DNA of 23,833 nt from Verrucomicrobiales bacterium (lineage in GTDB: Bacteria > Verrucomicrobiota > Verrucomicrobiia > Limisphaerales > SXQI01), in NCBI GenBank assembly GCA_028293365.1, contig JAQGOX010000923.1, positions 1-23,833 on the forward strand. Direction: 5' to 3'. Below are positions 1 through 6,830 of this stretch, in pieces; within the stretch, counting starts at the first letter, position 1; every line of letters begins with the position of its first letter. Below the pieces are notes generated by a model. That model ran no database searches. It was not told the DNA's origin and saw only the letters and a list, made by a program, of their open reading frames with translations. Position numbers and translations under genes: made by a program.

Positions 1-66
1 CCAGAAAAGAGACAAGCCAAAGGGTTAAACAGAGTCGAAAGTGATTTTGTTCCCGGCTTCGAATTT

Positions 67-2103
67 CTACTGCCTGAGTGGAGGTAAATAACAATGTTCG
101 CTGAAAAACCCTGCAGTTGCGATCCCACCCGGAGAGCGAGCATTCACAGGAGTATTGAGATCTATGATAGCGAAATCTGGAAGTTTGGACACCTGGCGAG
201 CGTTATTGAGATAGTCGTATTCGCGGTAGGTGAAGCCACTGTTCAGCACAATATAGTGTTTTGGGTTCAGCGGATTTGGGTAAATCAAAACCGGAGCAAA
301 GTGATCGGCTCCGTAATTCTTTTCTCCAACAGCAATGCCGGCGCTGGTCCATTTGATCGGTAGCTTGTCCGCAATACGCGCCAGGATTTTGTTGCTTTGC
401 GGGTCGCCCCAAAGCACCAAATTGCTGTCCATTTTTGCGATTTGTGCGTCGGTCAGGTCAGAGTCTGCCATCACGCGTGCTTCACCGCGGAATTGTTTGC
501 GCCAATGTTCGATTGCGTGCTTTTGTTCAGAGGCCACCCACGAGCCGACCTTCGAATTTAATGGCGTGCCAGTGGGGGTGATCATGACGAAGCTTGCCAT
601 AAAGGCATCGTCGATTGGGCCTTGAAGACCATGGATTTTTTCCAGCTTGTTCGAACCATCCGTAACGTTTTTGGAAACTTCCCAGGCGCTGCCAACTTTT
701 CGAAAGTGCATTGTCCAGGAGCGATCGGATTGTGCAGGGAATCCAGTCAATTTCGTGCCGTCGATGCTGAGGATAGGATCGGTCGTGATATCAAACGGGC
801 AGCGGCCAGGCGGCATTGAGAGCGTTAAGGCACTGACGTTTTTCGTTTCAACTTTGATTTCGGCAGGACCGACGATTTCGGCGTTGACGCGGGCCCGTTC
901 CCAATGTTGTTCGAGTCCGTCGATTGTTACCCAGCGCATCTGGTTGTAGCGAAGGGTCCAGGTAGAGAATTTGATTTTCCGCGGCAGTGGGTCGCGACCG
1001 GCTTCAGCAATCGAATCAATGCGACGAGCTACCTCCTCTTTTGCTTTAGGCTCGTAGGCGTGGGCTGTTTTGGGCCCAATAATATGTGTTAGCTGAATCC
1101 CCTCTTCGGCCAATGCTTTTGCCATCATGTCGGCAGCTTGTTTTTGGCTATCGATTTCACCGCTGTAGGCGACTGTGGGACAATTGAACAGATTCACTGC
1201 ATAGTCGGTGGAATCATACATGTGCCAGAGCTTCTGCTCGTACCAGGGGGGATTCACGGCTTCTTTCTGAAACACTTTTAGAAAATCGGCGGTCTCCGCG
1301 AAGCCTGCACCGGGGGCTGCGCCAGCCCACATTCCCGCGTAATGAACCGCAAATTGCCAACAGGCGGCGCCTCCCATCGAAAAACCGCGTACGATGATTC
1401 GGTTTTCATCGATCAGATAATTCTTTTCGACATTTTCAAGCGCTTCGAGCAGATCGATTTCGCCCGCGAATTTGTTCGCATTGCAATAGCGGCCGTAGAG
1501 GTGAAGGACGATCGCGGTTCCGGGAGTGAAATCGCCTCGTGAACGCTCGCGATCGGCGAGAAAGTTGATCTCACTCAGATTTTCACCACGCCCGTGGAAC
1601 CAGGTATCCAATCGATAGCTAGAGCCCCCGCTGGACGGATACGTATTTGGGATCACCAAGCCGTATGGTTGAACGGAGTCATCTATTTTGGAGCGGTAGC
1701 CACGAACGACCAGACCGCTTTGGGTGGTCCAGGGTGTTTTGCCGTCGCGGAGCGATTGAGCGCGATCCATGCCCTCCTTGAGCAACGTTTTTGCTTTCGT
1801 GACTTCGTTTGTGGCAAAGAATTCGTTGTAGGTTAGAGCGTAGCGGACGGCGTTATGAAAAATCTGGACGTCTGGAAGCAATGCTTCGAGGACCGGTTTT
1901 TTAACCAGAGCGGATTTTAGGTCAGCGATTTCTTTCCCTAACGCGTCCACTCCAGACTGAAGTTCTGTACGGTCCGCATCGTTCAGTGAAATGCCGGGAG
2001 GCGGAACGGGGCGGACATTTTCCGCGAGATTATCTTTAGATCCGTCTGCAATTGCAAACTGAAGATAACAAGCCAGCCCGAGACAGGGAAGAAAGTTTTT
2101 CAT
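67..2103 (-). CDS. Secreted prolyl-oligopeptidase-like serine hydrolase
   Basis: The product is an exported alpha/beta hydrolase of about 678 residues; substrate unknown. I chose the ATG at 2103 because it puts a signal peptide (MKNFLPCLGLACYLQFAIADG) at the N-terminus; an in-frame ATG at 2133 adds ten residues. Neither start has a Shine-Dalgarno sequence. Numbered from 2103, residues 30-125 are helical and charged, then the catalytic domain follows. It contains an HGRGEN oxyanion-type motif near 170, the nucleophile Ser242 in GFSMGG, a likely acid Asp318 in GEID, and His348 in TAHAY. Residues after about 380 form one or two beta-rich domains of a kind I associate with long hydrolases of this type in PVC bacteria. 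It probably acts on an ester or peptide in the periplasm or outside the cell. It lies 177 nt downstream of trxC, too far to assume an operon. The hydrolase fold is confident; peptidase versus carbohydrate esterase is undecided. Confidence 0.85.
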   Translation of the reverse strand: MKNFLPCLGLACYLQFAIADGSKDNLAENVRPVPPPGISLNDADRTELQSGVDALGKEIADLKSALVKKPVLEALLPDVQIFHNAVRYALTYNEFFATNEVTKAKTLLKEGMDRAQSLRDGKTPWTTQSGLVVRGYRSKIDDSVQPYGLVIPNTYPSSGGSSYRLDTWFHGRGENLSEINFLADRERSRGDFTPGTAIVLHLYGRYCNANKFAGEIDLLEALENVEKNYLIDENRIIVRGFSMGGAACWQFAVHYAGMWAGAAPGAGFAETADFLKVFQKEAVNPPWYEQKLWHMYDSTDYAVNLFNCPTVAYSGEIDSQKQAADMMAKALAEEGIQLTHIIGPKTAHAYEPKAKEEVARRIDSIAEAGRDPLPRKIKFSTWTLRYNQMRWVTIDGLEQHWERARVNAEIVGPAEIKVETKNVSALTLSMPPGRCPFDITTDPILSIDGTKLTGFPAQSDRSWTMHFRKVGSAWEVSKNVTDGSNKLEKIHGLQGPIDDAFMASFVMITPTGTPLNSKVGSWVASEQKHAIEHWRKQFRGEARVMADSDLTDAQIAKMDSNLVLWGDPQSNKILARIADKLPIKWTSAGIAVGEKNYGADHFAPVLIYPNPLNPKHYIVLNSGFTYREYDYLNNARQVSKLPDFAIIDLNTPVNARSPGGIATAGFFSEHCYLPPLRQ

Positions 2104-2182
2104 AGAGTAATGGAAGGAATGGACGTCGAACATGTCATGGTGCTTCAGAACTTTTATCTACAAACACTCTGAGAAACAAGCG

Positions 2183-2269
2183 ATGCCAAAAAACTTCGTC
2201 CGATTTTTGCGGTTGGCTCGTACGGCAGTGGCCGCCAAGGACGCCATCAAGCGTAATCGCCTGAAATGA
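2183..2269 (+). CDS. Possible small basic peptide, 28 residues
   Basis: This short reading frame sits alone on the plus strand in the gap between two minus-strand genes. It runs from ATG to TGA and encodes a very basic peptide with nine Lys or Arg and one Asp. Residues 5-27 could form an amphipathic helix (FVRFLRLARTAVAAKDAIKR). GAGAAA lies 6 nt before the ATG and is a weak ribosome-binding site. The stop codon lies inside an inverted repeat at 2261-2276. I do not recognise a family, and frames this short are common by chance. It could be a real small membrane-active or nucleic-acid-binding protein, or noise. Confidence 0.25.
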   Translation: MPKNFVRFLRLARTAVAAKDAIKRNRLK

Positions 2270-2276
2270 ATTTCAG
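2261..2276 (-). terminator. Inverted repeat just after trxC, possible terminator
   Basis: CTGAAAT and ATTTCAG are separated by GA, giving a perfect inverted repeat that begins 4 nt past the trxC stop on the minus strand. It could fold into a six-pair hairpin with a four-base loop. No T run follows on the minus strand, so classical intrinsic termination is doubtful. It may instead protect the 3' end of the transcript. Confidence 0.25.
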
Positions 2277-2280
2277 AGGA

Positions 2281-2733
2281 CTAAAAGCCTGCAAAACGAA
2301 CCAAATCGGCAGCGGAATGCGCACCCTGGATTCGATTTTTCTCCGCGCCGTTGGAAAAAAGAATAAAGGTCGGGATCGAATTGATGCCATAGCGCTGCGC
2401 GATATCGGGCAATGTTTCCGTATTCACCTTCGCGGTGATCAGTTTGCCCTCAGTCATCTGAGCCGCCCTGGCAACTTCGGGTGCGACCATCTTGCAAGGC
2501 CCGCACCAGGCGGCCCAAAAATCGACCAGAACGGGCAGCGTAGAACTCGAAGTGAGCGCTTGAAATGCCTGGCTATCGGTCGCTTCAATGGGTTCGCCCG
2601 GCGGCGTTATGGGGGTTTGACACTTGCCGCAGCGTGATTCGCGGCCGAGTTGCCCATAGTGCAACCGGTTTTTTTGGCCGCAGGAAGGACAAGTCACAAC
2701 AATCCCTTTAATATCCAACTGAGCGTTGCTCAT
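2281..2733 (-). CDS. trxC: Thioredoxin 2 with N-terminal zinc finger
   Basis: A 150-residue cytoplasmic thioredoxin of the TrxC type that reduces protein disulfides. Residues 15-38 hold two CxxC pairs, CPSC (15-18) and CGKC (35-38), which form the zinc ribbon that separates TrxC from TrxA. The redox site is WCGPCK (Cys77, Cys80), and the cis-proline is Pro121 in SIPTF. The length matches E. coli TrxC. I chose the ATG at 2733 because the finger starts shortly after it; an in-frame GTG at 2754 is possible. It is divergent from bioF, with a gap of about 53-62 nt. Its likely reductase, trxB, lies about 13 kb away in the window. In other bacteria TrxC often belongs to oxidative-stress regulons; nothing here proves that. 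Confidence 0.95.
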   Translation of the reverse strand: MSNAQLDIKGIVVTCPSCGQKNRLHYGQLGRESRCGKCQTPITPPGEPIEATDSQAFQALTSSSTLPVLVDFWAAWCGPCKMVAPEVARAAQMTEGKLITAKVNTETLPDIAQRYGINSIPTFILFSNGAEKNRIQGAHSAADLVRFAGF

Positions 2734-2744
2734 AACTGACCGGC

Positions 2745-2753
2745 AGTATATCA
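2745..2753 (-). promoter_or_regulatory. Candidate extended -10 promoter for trxC
   Basis: Read on the minus strand the sequence is TGATATACT, a TGn extended -10 followed by TATACT (5 of 6 consensus positions). No good -35 lies 16-18 nt upstream. The element ends 11 nt before the trxC ATG, so a transcript from it would have only about 5 leader bases, fitting the absence of a Shine-Dalgarno sequence. Motif only. Confidence 0.3.
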
Positions 2754-2786
2754 CGTTCTGGCTTCAACGCCGAGGCCGGAACATTT

Positions 2787-4001
2787 TTGAATCGTATGCC
2801 TAACTTTGATGAAAGCATCGCCAGCGACCTGGAAGCCCTGCGCGCATCTGGGTTATGGCGGGAACTTCGGACGGTCGATTCTCCCCAAGGCCGGGAAATC
2901 TCAATCGGCGGTGAGCATTTTTTGAATTTTTCATCCAATGACTATCTTGGCCTGGCGAATTCCGAGGGATTGAAAGAAGCATCGGTTAAGGCACTTCAAG
3001 ACTTCGGGTCGGGGTCTGGAGCTTCGCGCCTGATTTGCGGATCGCTCAAACCACATTCGGATTTGGAACAAAGGCTGGCTGAATTCAAAGGCACAGAAGC
3101 AGCCCTATCATATTCCAGCGGTTTTTTAGCCTCTTTTGGGTCAATTCAAGCCTTAGTTGGGCCAAATGACATCTCCGTTATCGATAAACTTGTCCATGCA
3201 TCGATTGTGGATGGAGTGAGACTTTCTGGCGCAAAAATGAGGATCTTCAAGCACAACGATCTTAATTCATTGTCTGAAATTCTGTGGTGGGCGGATCGGC
3301 AACCTAAGGGCCGCGTGCTGATAATTACCGAGAGCATTTTTTCTATGGATGGCGACCGTGCGCCGTTGCGGGAGATCGTCGAACTGAAGGAAAAGCATGG
3401 GGCTTGGTTGATGGTGGATGAAGCTCATGGAACAGGTCTATATGGGCAGCATCGTCGAGGCGTGATTGAGGAACTGGGATTGAGCGAGCGCGTTGAGGTG
3501 CAAATGGGAACGCTCGGTAAGGCGATCGGGGCCGCCGGAGGGTATATCTGTGGCAGTCGAAACCTGATTGATTATCTAATTAACAAGGCGCGTAGTTTTA
3601 TCTTCTCGACCGCCCCGGTGCCGGCCTCTGCGGCTGCGGCGTGTGCCGGAATCGATATGGTGCGATCAAAGGATGGGGAGCGCCGTTGTGGACGATTATG
3701 GCTACGGGTCCGTCAATTGCAGGAGGAAATGACCGGAATCAGTCAAACAACCCAATCGCTTAGCGCGATCAATCCAATCATTATTGGATCGGAGCAGATG
3801 GCGGTGGATGCCTCGGCGCTACTCCGTCAAAACCATTGTTTTGTCCCGGCGATTCGCTATCCCACAGTGGCGCGCGGGACGGCGCGTTTACGACTGACCC
3901 TGAGCGCAGATCACACGAAAAACGATGTGCAGCTCGTGGCGGGAGAGCTTCGGGAACTCCGGCGGCTCGTGGGATCCTTTAAGCCGACTATTGAAAAATG
4001 A
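2787..4001 (+). CDS. bioF: 8-amino-7-oxononanoate synthase (biotin synthesis)
   Basis: A PLP enzyme of the alpha-oxoamine synthase family that condenses pimeloyl-ACP or -CoA with L-alanine to 8-amino-7-oxononanoate. There are two possible starts. TTG 2787 has GGA seven bases upstream; ATG 2796 gives 401 residues but has no well-spaced ribosome-binding site. Numbered from ATG 2796: FSSNDYLGLA (45-54), His134 in VHAS (stacks on PLP), VDEAHGTGLYG (207-217, with Asp208 and His211), and the Schiff-base Lys242 in TLGKA. Length is normal. It overlaps bioA by ATGA, so the two are translationally coupled. Other family members (KBL, SPT) are possible in principle, but the partnership with bioA settles BioF. 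No bioB, bioC, bioD or bioH lies in the window. Confidence 0.93.
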   Translation: MNRMPNFDESIASDLEALRASGLWRELRTVDSPQGREISIGGEHFLNFSSNDYLGLANSEGLKEASVKALQDFGSGSGASRLICGSLKPHSDLEQRLAEFKGTEAALSYSSGFLASFGSIQALVGPNDISVIDKLVHASIVDGVRLSGAKMRIFKHNDLNSLSEILWWADRQPKGRVLIITESIFSMDGDRAPLREIVELKEKHGAWLMVDEAHGTGLYGQHRRGVIEELGLSERVEVQMGTLGKAIGAAGGYICGSRNLIDYLINKARSFIFSTAPVPASAAAACAGIDMVRSKDGERRCGRLWLRVRQLQEEMTGISQTTQSLSAINPIIIGSEQMAVDASALLRQNHCFVPAIRYPTVARGTARLRLTLSADHTKNDVQLVAGELRELRRLVGSFKPTIEK

Positions 4002-5446
4002 GTGTCGTCACCTCCACTACTACAAAGGGCGTTGATTATGCAGAATTGGATCGCCGGTTCGTCTGGCATCCGTTTACGCAGATGAAGGATTGGATCGCGG
4101 GGGAGCCGATTGTGATTTCTTCGGGAGATGGGGTGATCTTGAGGGATACTCAAGGAAAGGAATATCTAGACGGGAATTCTTCCATTTGGACGAATCTGCA
4201 TGGGCATAACCATCCCGAGATAAACGAGGCGATTAGGGCACAGCTTGGGAAAATTGCTCATTCGTCGGCACTGGGACTTGCGAACGAACCGGCATCAATT
4301 CTGGGGGCAAAATTGGTGGAGCTGGCAGGCGATTCGGATCGATTGCAGAAAGTTTTCTACTCCGATGACGGATCTACGGCAATGGAAGTAGCGATCAAGC
4401 TGGCGTACGAATTTGCCCGACGAATCAAATCGCAGCGAACGCCCCGGTTTTTATCTTTGGAGGGCGCCTATCACGGAGACACCGTGGGGGCCGTAAGTGT
4501 CGGACACGTCGAGCTTTTCCACAAAGCCTATCAGGGACTGCTTTTTGCAACCGATAAGGTTATGGCGCCCTATTGTTACCGTTGCCCTTACAATCGTGCT
4601 GCACCCGAGCGCGCCGATGCGCGGTCATACCGGAAATGCAATTGGGAATGCGTGGGGAAAGTGGAGGAAAAATTCGCGACCGCCAAATCAGAAGGAAATC
4701 CGATTTCGGCAATGGTGGTTGAACCTTTGATGCAGGGAGCAGCCGGAATGATTCCGCAGCCTGAGGGCTGGCTTCGACGTGTTTCAGAGATCGTCTCGGA
4801 GAATGGAGCGCAGCTCATCGCAGATGAAGTGATGACTGGCTTTGGGCGCACTGGGTCAATCTTCGCGTGCCAGAAGGAAACGGTTACACCTGATTTTCTG
4901 TGTGTCGCAAAAGGCTTAACTGGCGGTTATTTACCAATGGCGGCCACGCTGACAACGCAAGAGGTGTTCAATGCGTTCCTGGGAGAGTACGACGAATTTA
5001 AGACTTTTTTTCACGGTCACAGTTACACGGGAAATCAATTGGGCTGTGCTGCTGCTTTGAAGAGCATTGAAATCCTGGAACGAGACGAGGAAATTAAAAA
5101 AAGGGAAGCCCTCGAGCGTACGCTGCAATCGGAGTTGGACACATTGTGGGATTTGCCCCAGGTAGGAGATATCCGATGTGTCGGTTTGATCGCGGGAATT
5201 GAGCTGGTGCGAAATTGGAACACACGCGAAATGTTTGAATTGCGCGAGCGAGCCGGAATTCGCCTCTGTGAACATATGGCGAGGAACGGAGTGTTAACCC
5301 GACCGATTGGAAGCGTGATCGTGTTGATGCCGCCATACTGCACAACAACCACGCAGGTGAAAACGATGGTCAGGACACTGCGCAACGCGATCGAACAACT
5401 GCCAAAAGAGGGCCAGACGCCGGGCAAATCGGAGCATCAACTATAG
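3998..5446 (+). CDS. bioA: Adenosylmethionine-8-amino-7-oxononanoate aminotransferase, long form
   Basis: A 482-residue class III PLP aminotransferase that makes 7,8-diaminononanoate, the step after BioF. Seen: WHPFTQM (23-29), the BioA-specific N-terminal motif; GSTAMEVAIK (125-134); YHGDTVGA (158-165); Asp276 in ADEVMTGFGRTG; and the Schiff-base Lys305 in VAKGLTGGYLP. It is longer than E. coli BioA (429 residues), partly through an insert at about 190-220 with four cysteines (193, 196, 214, 218) in a CxxC...CxxxC pattern. Long BioA proteins with a cysteine-bearing insert occur in other phyla as far as I recall. The usual amino donor is S-adenosylmethionine; a lysine-using variant cannot be excluded. 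The start overlaps the bioF stop by four bases. The 3' end overlaps the convergent DadA-like gene by 10 nt. Confidence 0.94.
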   Translation: MSVVTSTTTKGVDYAELDRRFVWHPFTQMKDWIAGEPIVISSGDGVILRDTQGKEYLDGNSSIWTNLHGHNHPEINEAIRAQLGKIAHSSALGLANEPASILGAKLVELAGDSDRLQKVFYSDDGSTAMEVAIKLAYEFARRIKSQRTPRFLSLEGAYHGDTVGAVSVGHVELFHKAYQGLLFATDKVMAPYCYRCPYNRAAPERADARSYRKCNWECVGKVEEKFATAKSEGNPISAMVVEPLMQGAAGMIPQPEGWLRRVSEIVSENGAQLIADEVMTGFGRTGSIFACQKETVTPDFLCVAKGLTGGYLPMAATLTTQEVFNAFLGEYDEFKTFFHGHSYTGNQLGCAAALKSIEILERDEEIKKREALERTLQSELDTLWDLPQVGDIRCVGLIAGIELVRNWNTREMFELRERAGIRLCEHMARNGVLTRPIGSVIVLMPPYCTTTTQVKTMVRTLRNAIEQLPKEGQTPGKSEHQL

Positions 5447-6687
5447 CGGTCCGGATTGACGAGGCGGAGATCGATCGGTGGTTTTTCATCGTTCAGGATT
5501 TGTGAAACGAGCTTGCCTGTGATTGGCGCGAGGCTCAATCCCATCATAGCATGGCCGGAGGCAATGGTGAGATTCCGGTAAGAAGCAGTGCGTCCAATAT
5601 ACGGCAAGCCATCGGGAGAACAGGGCCGAAGACCACACCAGGGCTGTATGTCATCAAAATCCGAGGGCCGAAAATTAGGATAGTAGCCGGGAATAGCTTT
5701 GATGATTCCATCGACCCGGCGCTTGTTTATTTCTTCATTGATTCCAGCCATTTCCATGGTTCCACCGAACCGAAGCGTTCCACCCATTGGAGTAACGGCA
5801 ACTCTTGCTTCAGCAAAGATCGCACAAATGTTCGGAAGTTGGCGGGGATGCTGCAGCGTAAGACTGTAGCCTTTCCCCGCTTGCATCGGGATACTGATTT
5901 TGAGGCTTTTCGCGAGGATTGGCGACCAGGAACCGCCGCATAAAACGTATTCATTCGCAACAATCTCGCCATCGGAAGTCACCGCCGCCTGAATTCTGCC
6001 ATTGGCGGTTTGCCAACCGGTCACTTCGGTATTCCAAAGCATGCGGACGTTCAATCGCCTCAACTCCTGTTTTAAGGACTGCATGAAACGATCGGGGCTG
6101 AGATGGCAGTCGTGAGGATAATAAATCCCGCCGGCGACATTCATCGTGACGTCGGGATCCAGTTTTGCTATTTGTGGGGGACTCAGAACCTCTGCGGGAA
6201 TCTCCAAAGCCCGAGCTACTTTCGCCGCGTCGATCTCTTCCGCAAGAGCGTGTTCGGATTTGCAAAGCATCAGCAAACCTTGTTTCACGAGGCCAAAATC
6301 GCTGCCGATAGTCGCTGCAATCGTTTCGAAACATTCGCGACTCGCCAAATGAAGATCCCGCAGAAAAGGCGCGCTCTTCTGCACATGCGCCGGCGTTGCC
6401 GCGTGCCAGAACTTCATTCCCCAGCCGATCAAAGCTGCGTTGAGACGAGGTTTAATATAGAAGGGTGATTCAGGGTTCCACATCCACTTCAATCCCAAAG
6501 CGACCATTCCCGGAGCAGCCAGCGGTACAAAATGACTGGGCACAATCATTCCCGCGTTGCCGTAGGAACAACCGCGGTCATCAGCCGATCCGCGTTCAAG
6601 CACAGTGACGTTTGCCCCGCGGTGCGCGCAATAATAGGCCGAACAAAGGCCTATGACCCCTCCTCCGATAACAAGCACTTCCTTCAT
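5437..6687 (-). CDS. FAD-dependent D-amino acid dehydrogenase (DadA-like)
   Basis: A 416-residue flavoprotein of the DAO/DadA family that oxidises D-amino acids, or a related secondary amine such as D-hydroxyproline, to the keto acid or imine, usually feeding electrons to the respiratory chain. The N-terminus is the FAD Rossmann motif GGGVIG (8-13) with Glu31 at the end of the second strand. SYGNAGMIVPSH follows near 41-52. The C-terminus has CGLRPCSPDGLPYIG and SGHAMMGLSLAPITGKLV, typical of DadA. The start is ATG 6687; no Shine-Dalgarno is seen. It converges on bioA with a 10-nt 3' overlap and diverges from the giant fusion gene, so it is probably monocistronic. No alanine racemase or hydroxyproline epimerase gene is nearby, so the substrate is open. 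Confidence 0.88.
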   Translation of the reverse strand: MKEVLVIGGGVIGLCSAYYCAHRGANVTVLERGSADDRGCSYGNAGMIVPSHFVPLAAPGMVALGLKWMWNPESPFYIKPRLNAALIGWGMKFWHAATPAHVQKSAPFLRDLHLASRECFETIAATIGSDFGLVKQGLLMLCKSEHALAEEIDAAKVARALEIPAEVLSPPQIAKLDPDVTMNVAGGIYYPHDCHLSPDRFMQSLKQELRRLNVRMLWNTEVTGWQTANGRIQAAVTSDGEIVANEYVLCGGSWSPILAKSLKISIPMQAGKGYSLTLQHPRQLPNICAIFAEARVAVTPMGGTLRFGGTMEMAGINEEINKRRVDGIIKAIPGYYPNFRPSDFDDIQPWCGLRPCSPDGLPYIGRTASYRNLTIASGHAMMGLSLAPITGKLVSQILNDEKPPIDLRLVNPDRYS

Positions 6688-6730
6688 GTATCAACCGGCA
6701 AATATCCGCACTTAGTAAATCGTCTTGTTC

Positions 6731-6758
6731 TCGAAACACAACTCCGGAGTGTTTGCGA
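6731..6758. promoter_or_regulatory. Inverted repeat in the divergent promoter region
   Basis: TCGAAACAC and GTGTTTgCGA flank a 9-nt spacer. The inner AAACAC/GTGTTT arms (6734-6739, 6749-6754) are perfect, and the outer TCG/CGA matches after a one-base bulge. The spacer region also holds the palindrome CTCCGGAG (6742-6749). It lies 43 nt upstream of the DadA-like start and about 70 nt upstream of the preferred start of the giant gene. This is a reasonable place for an operator acting on either gene. No regulator gene is adjacent. Confidence 0.35.
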
Positions 6759-6830
6759 GCGTTCTTTCAAAGGCTTCGAGTGGGAAACGTTTGGCTGGCG
6801 TGGAAGGACTCTGCGCTTTATTTTGGTTCT

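Noticed and set aside
1..87. Open plus-strand frame from the window edge to a TAA at 85-87, possibly the 3' end of an upstream gene
   Set aside because: Only 28 codons, expected by chance about a quarter of the time, no recognisable motif, and it overlaps the end of the hydrolase on the other strand.
2281..2754. GTG 2754 as the trxC start
   Set aside because: It adds seven residues that do not fit the family and overlaps the candidate -10; ATG 2733 gives the normal TrxC length.
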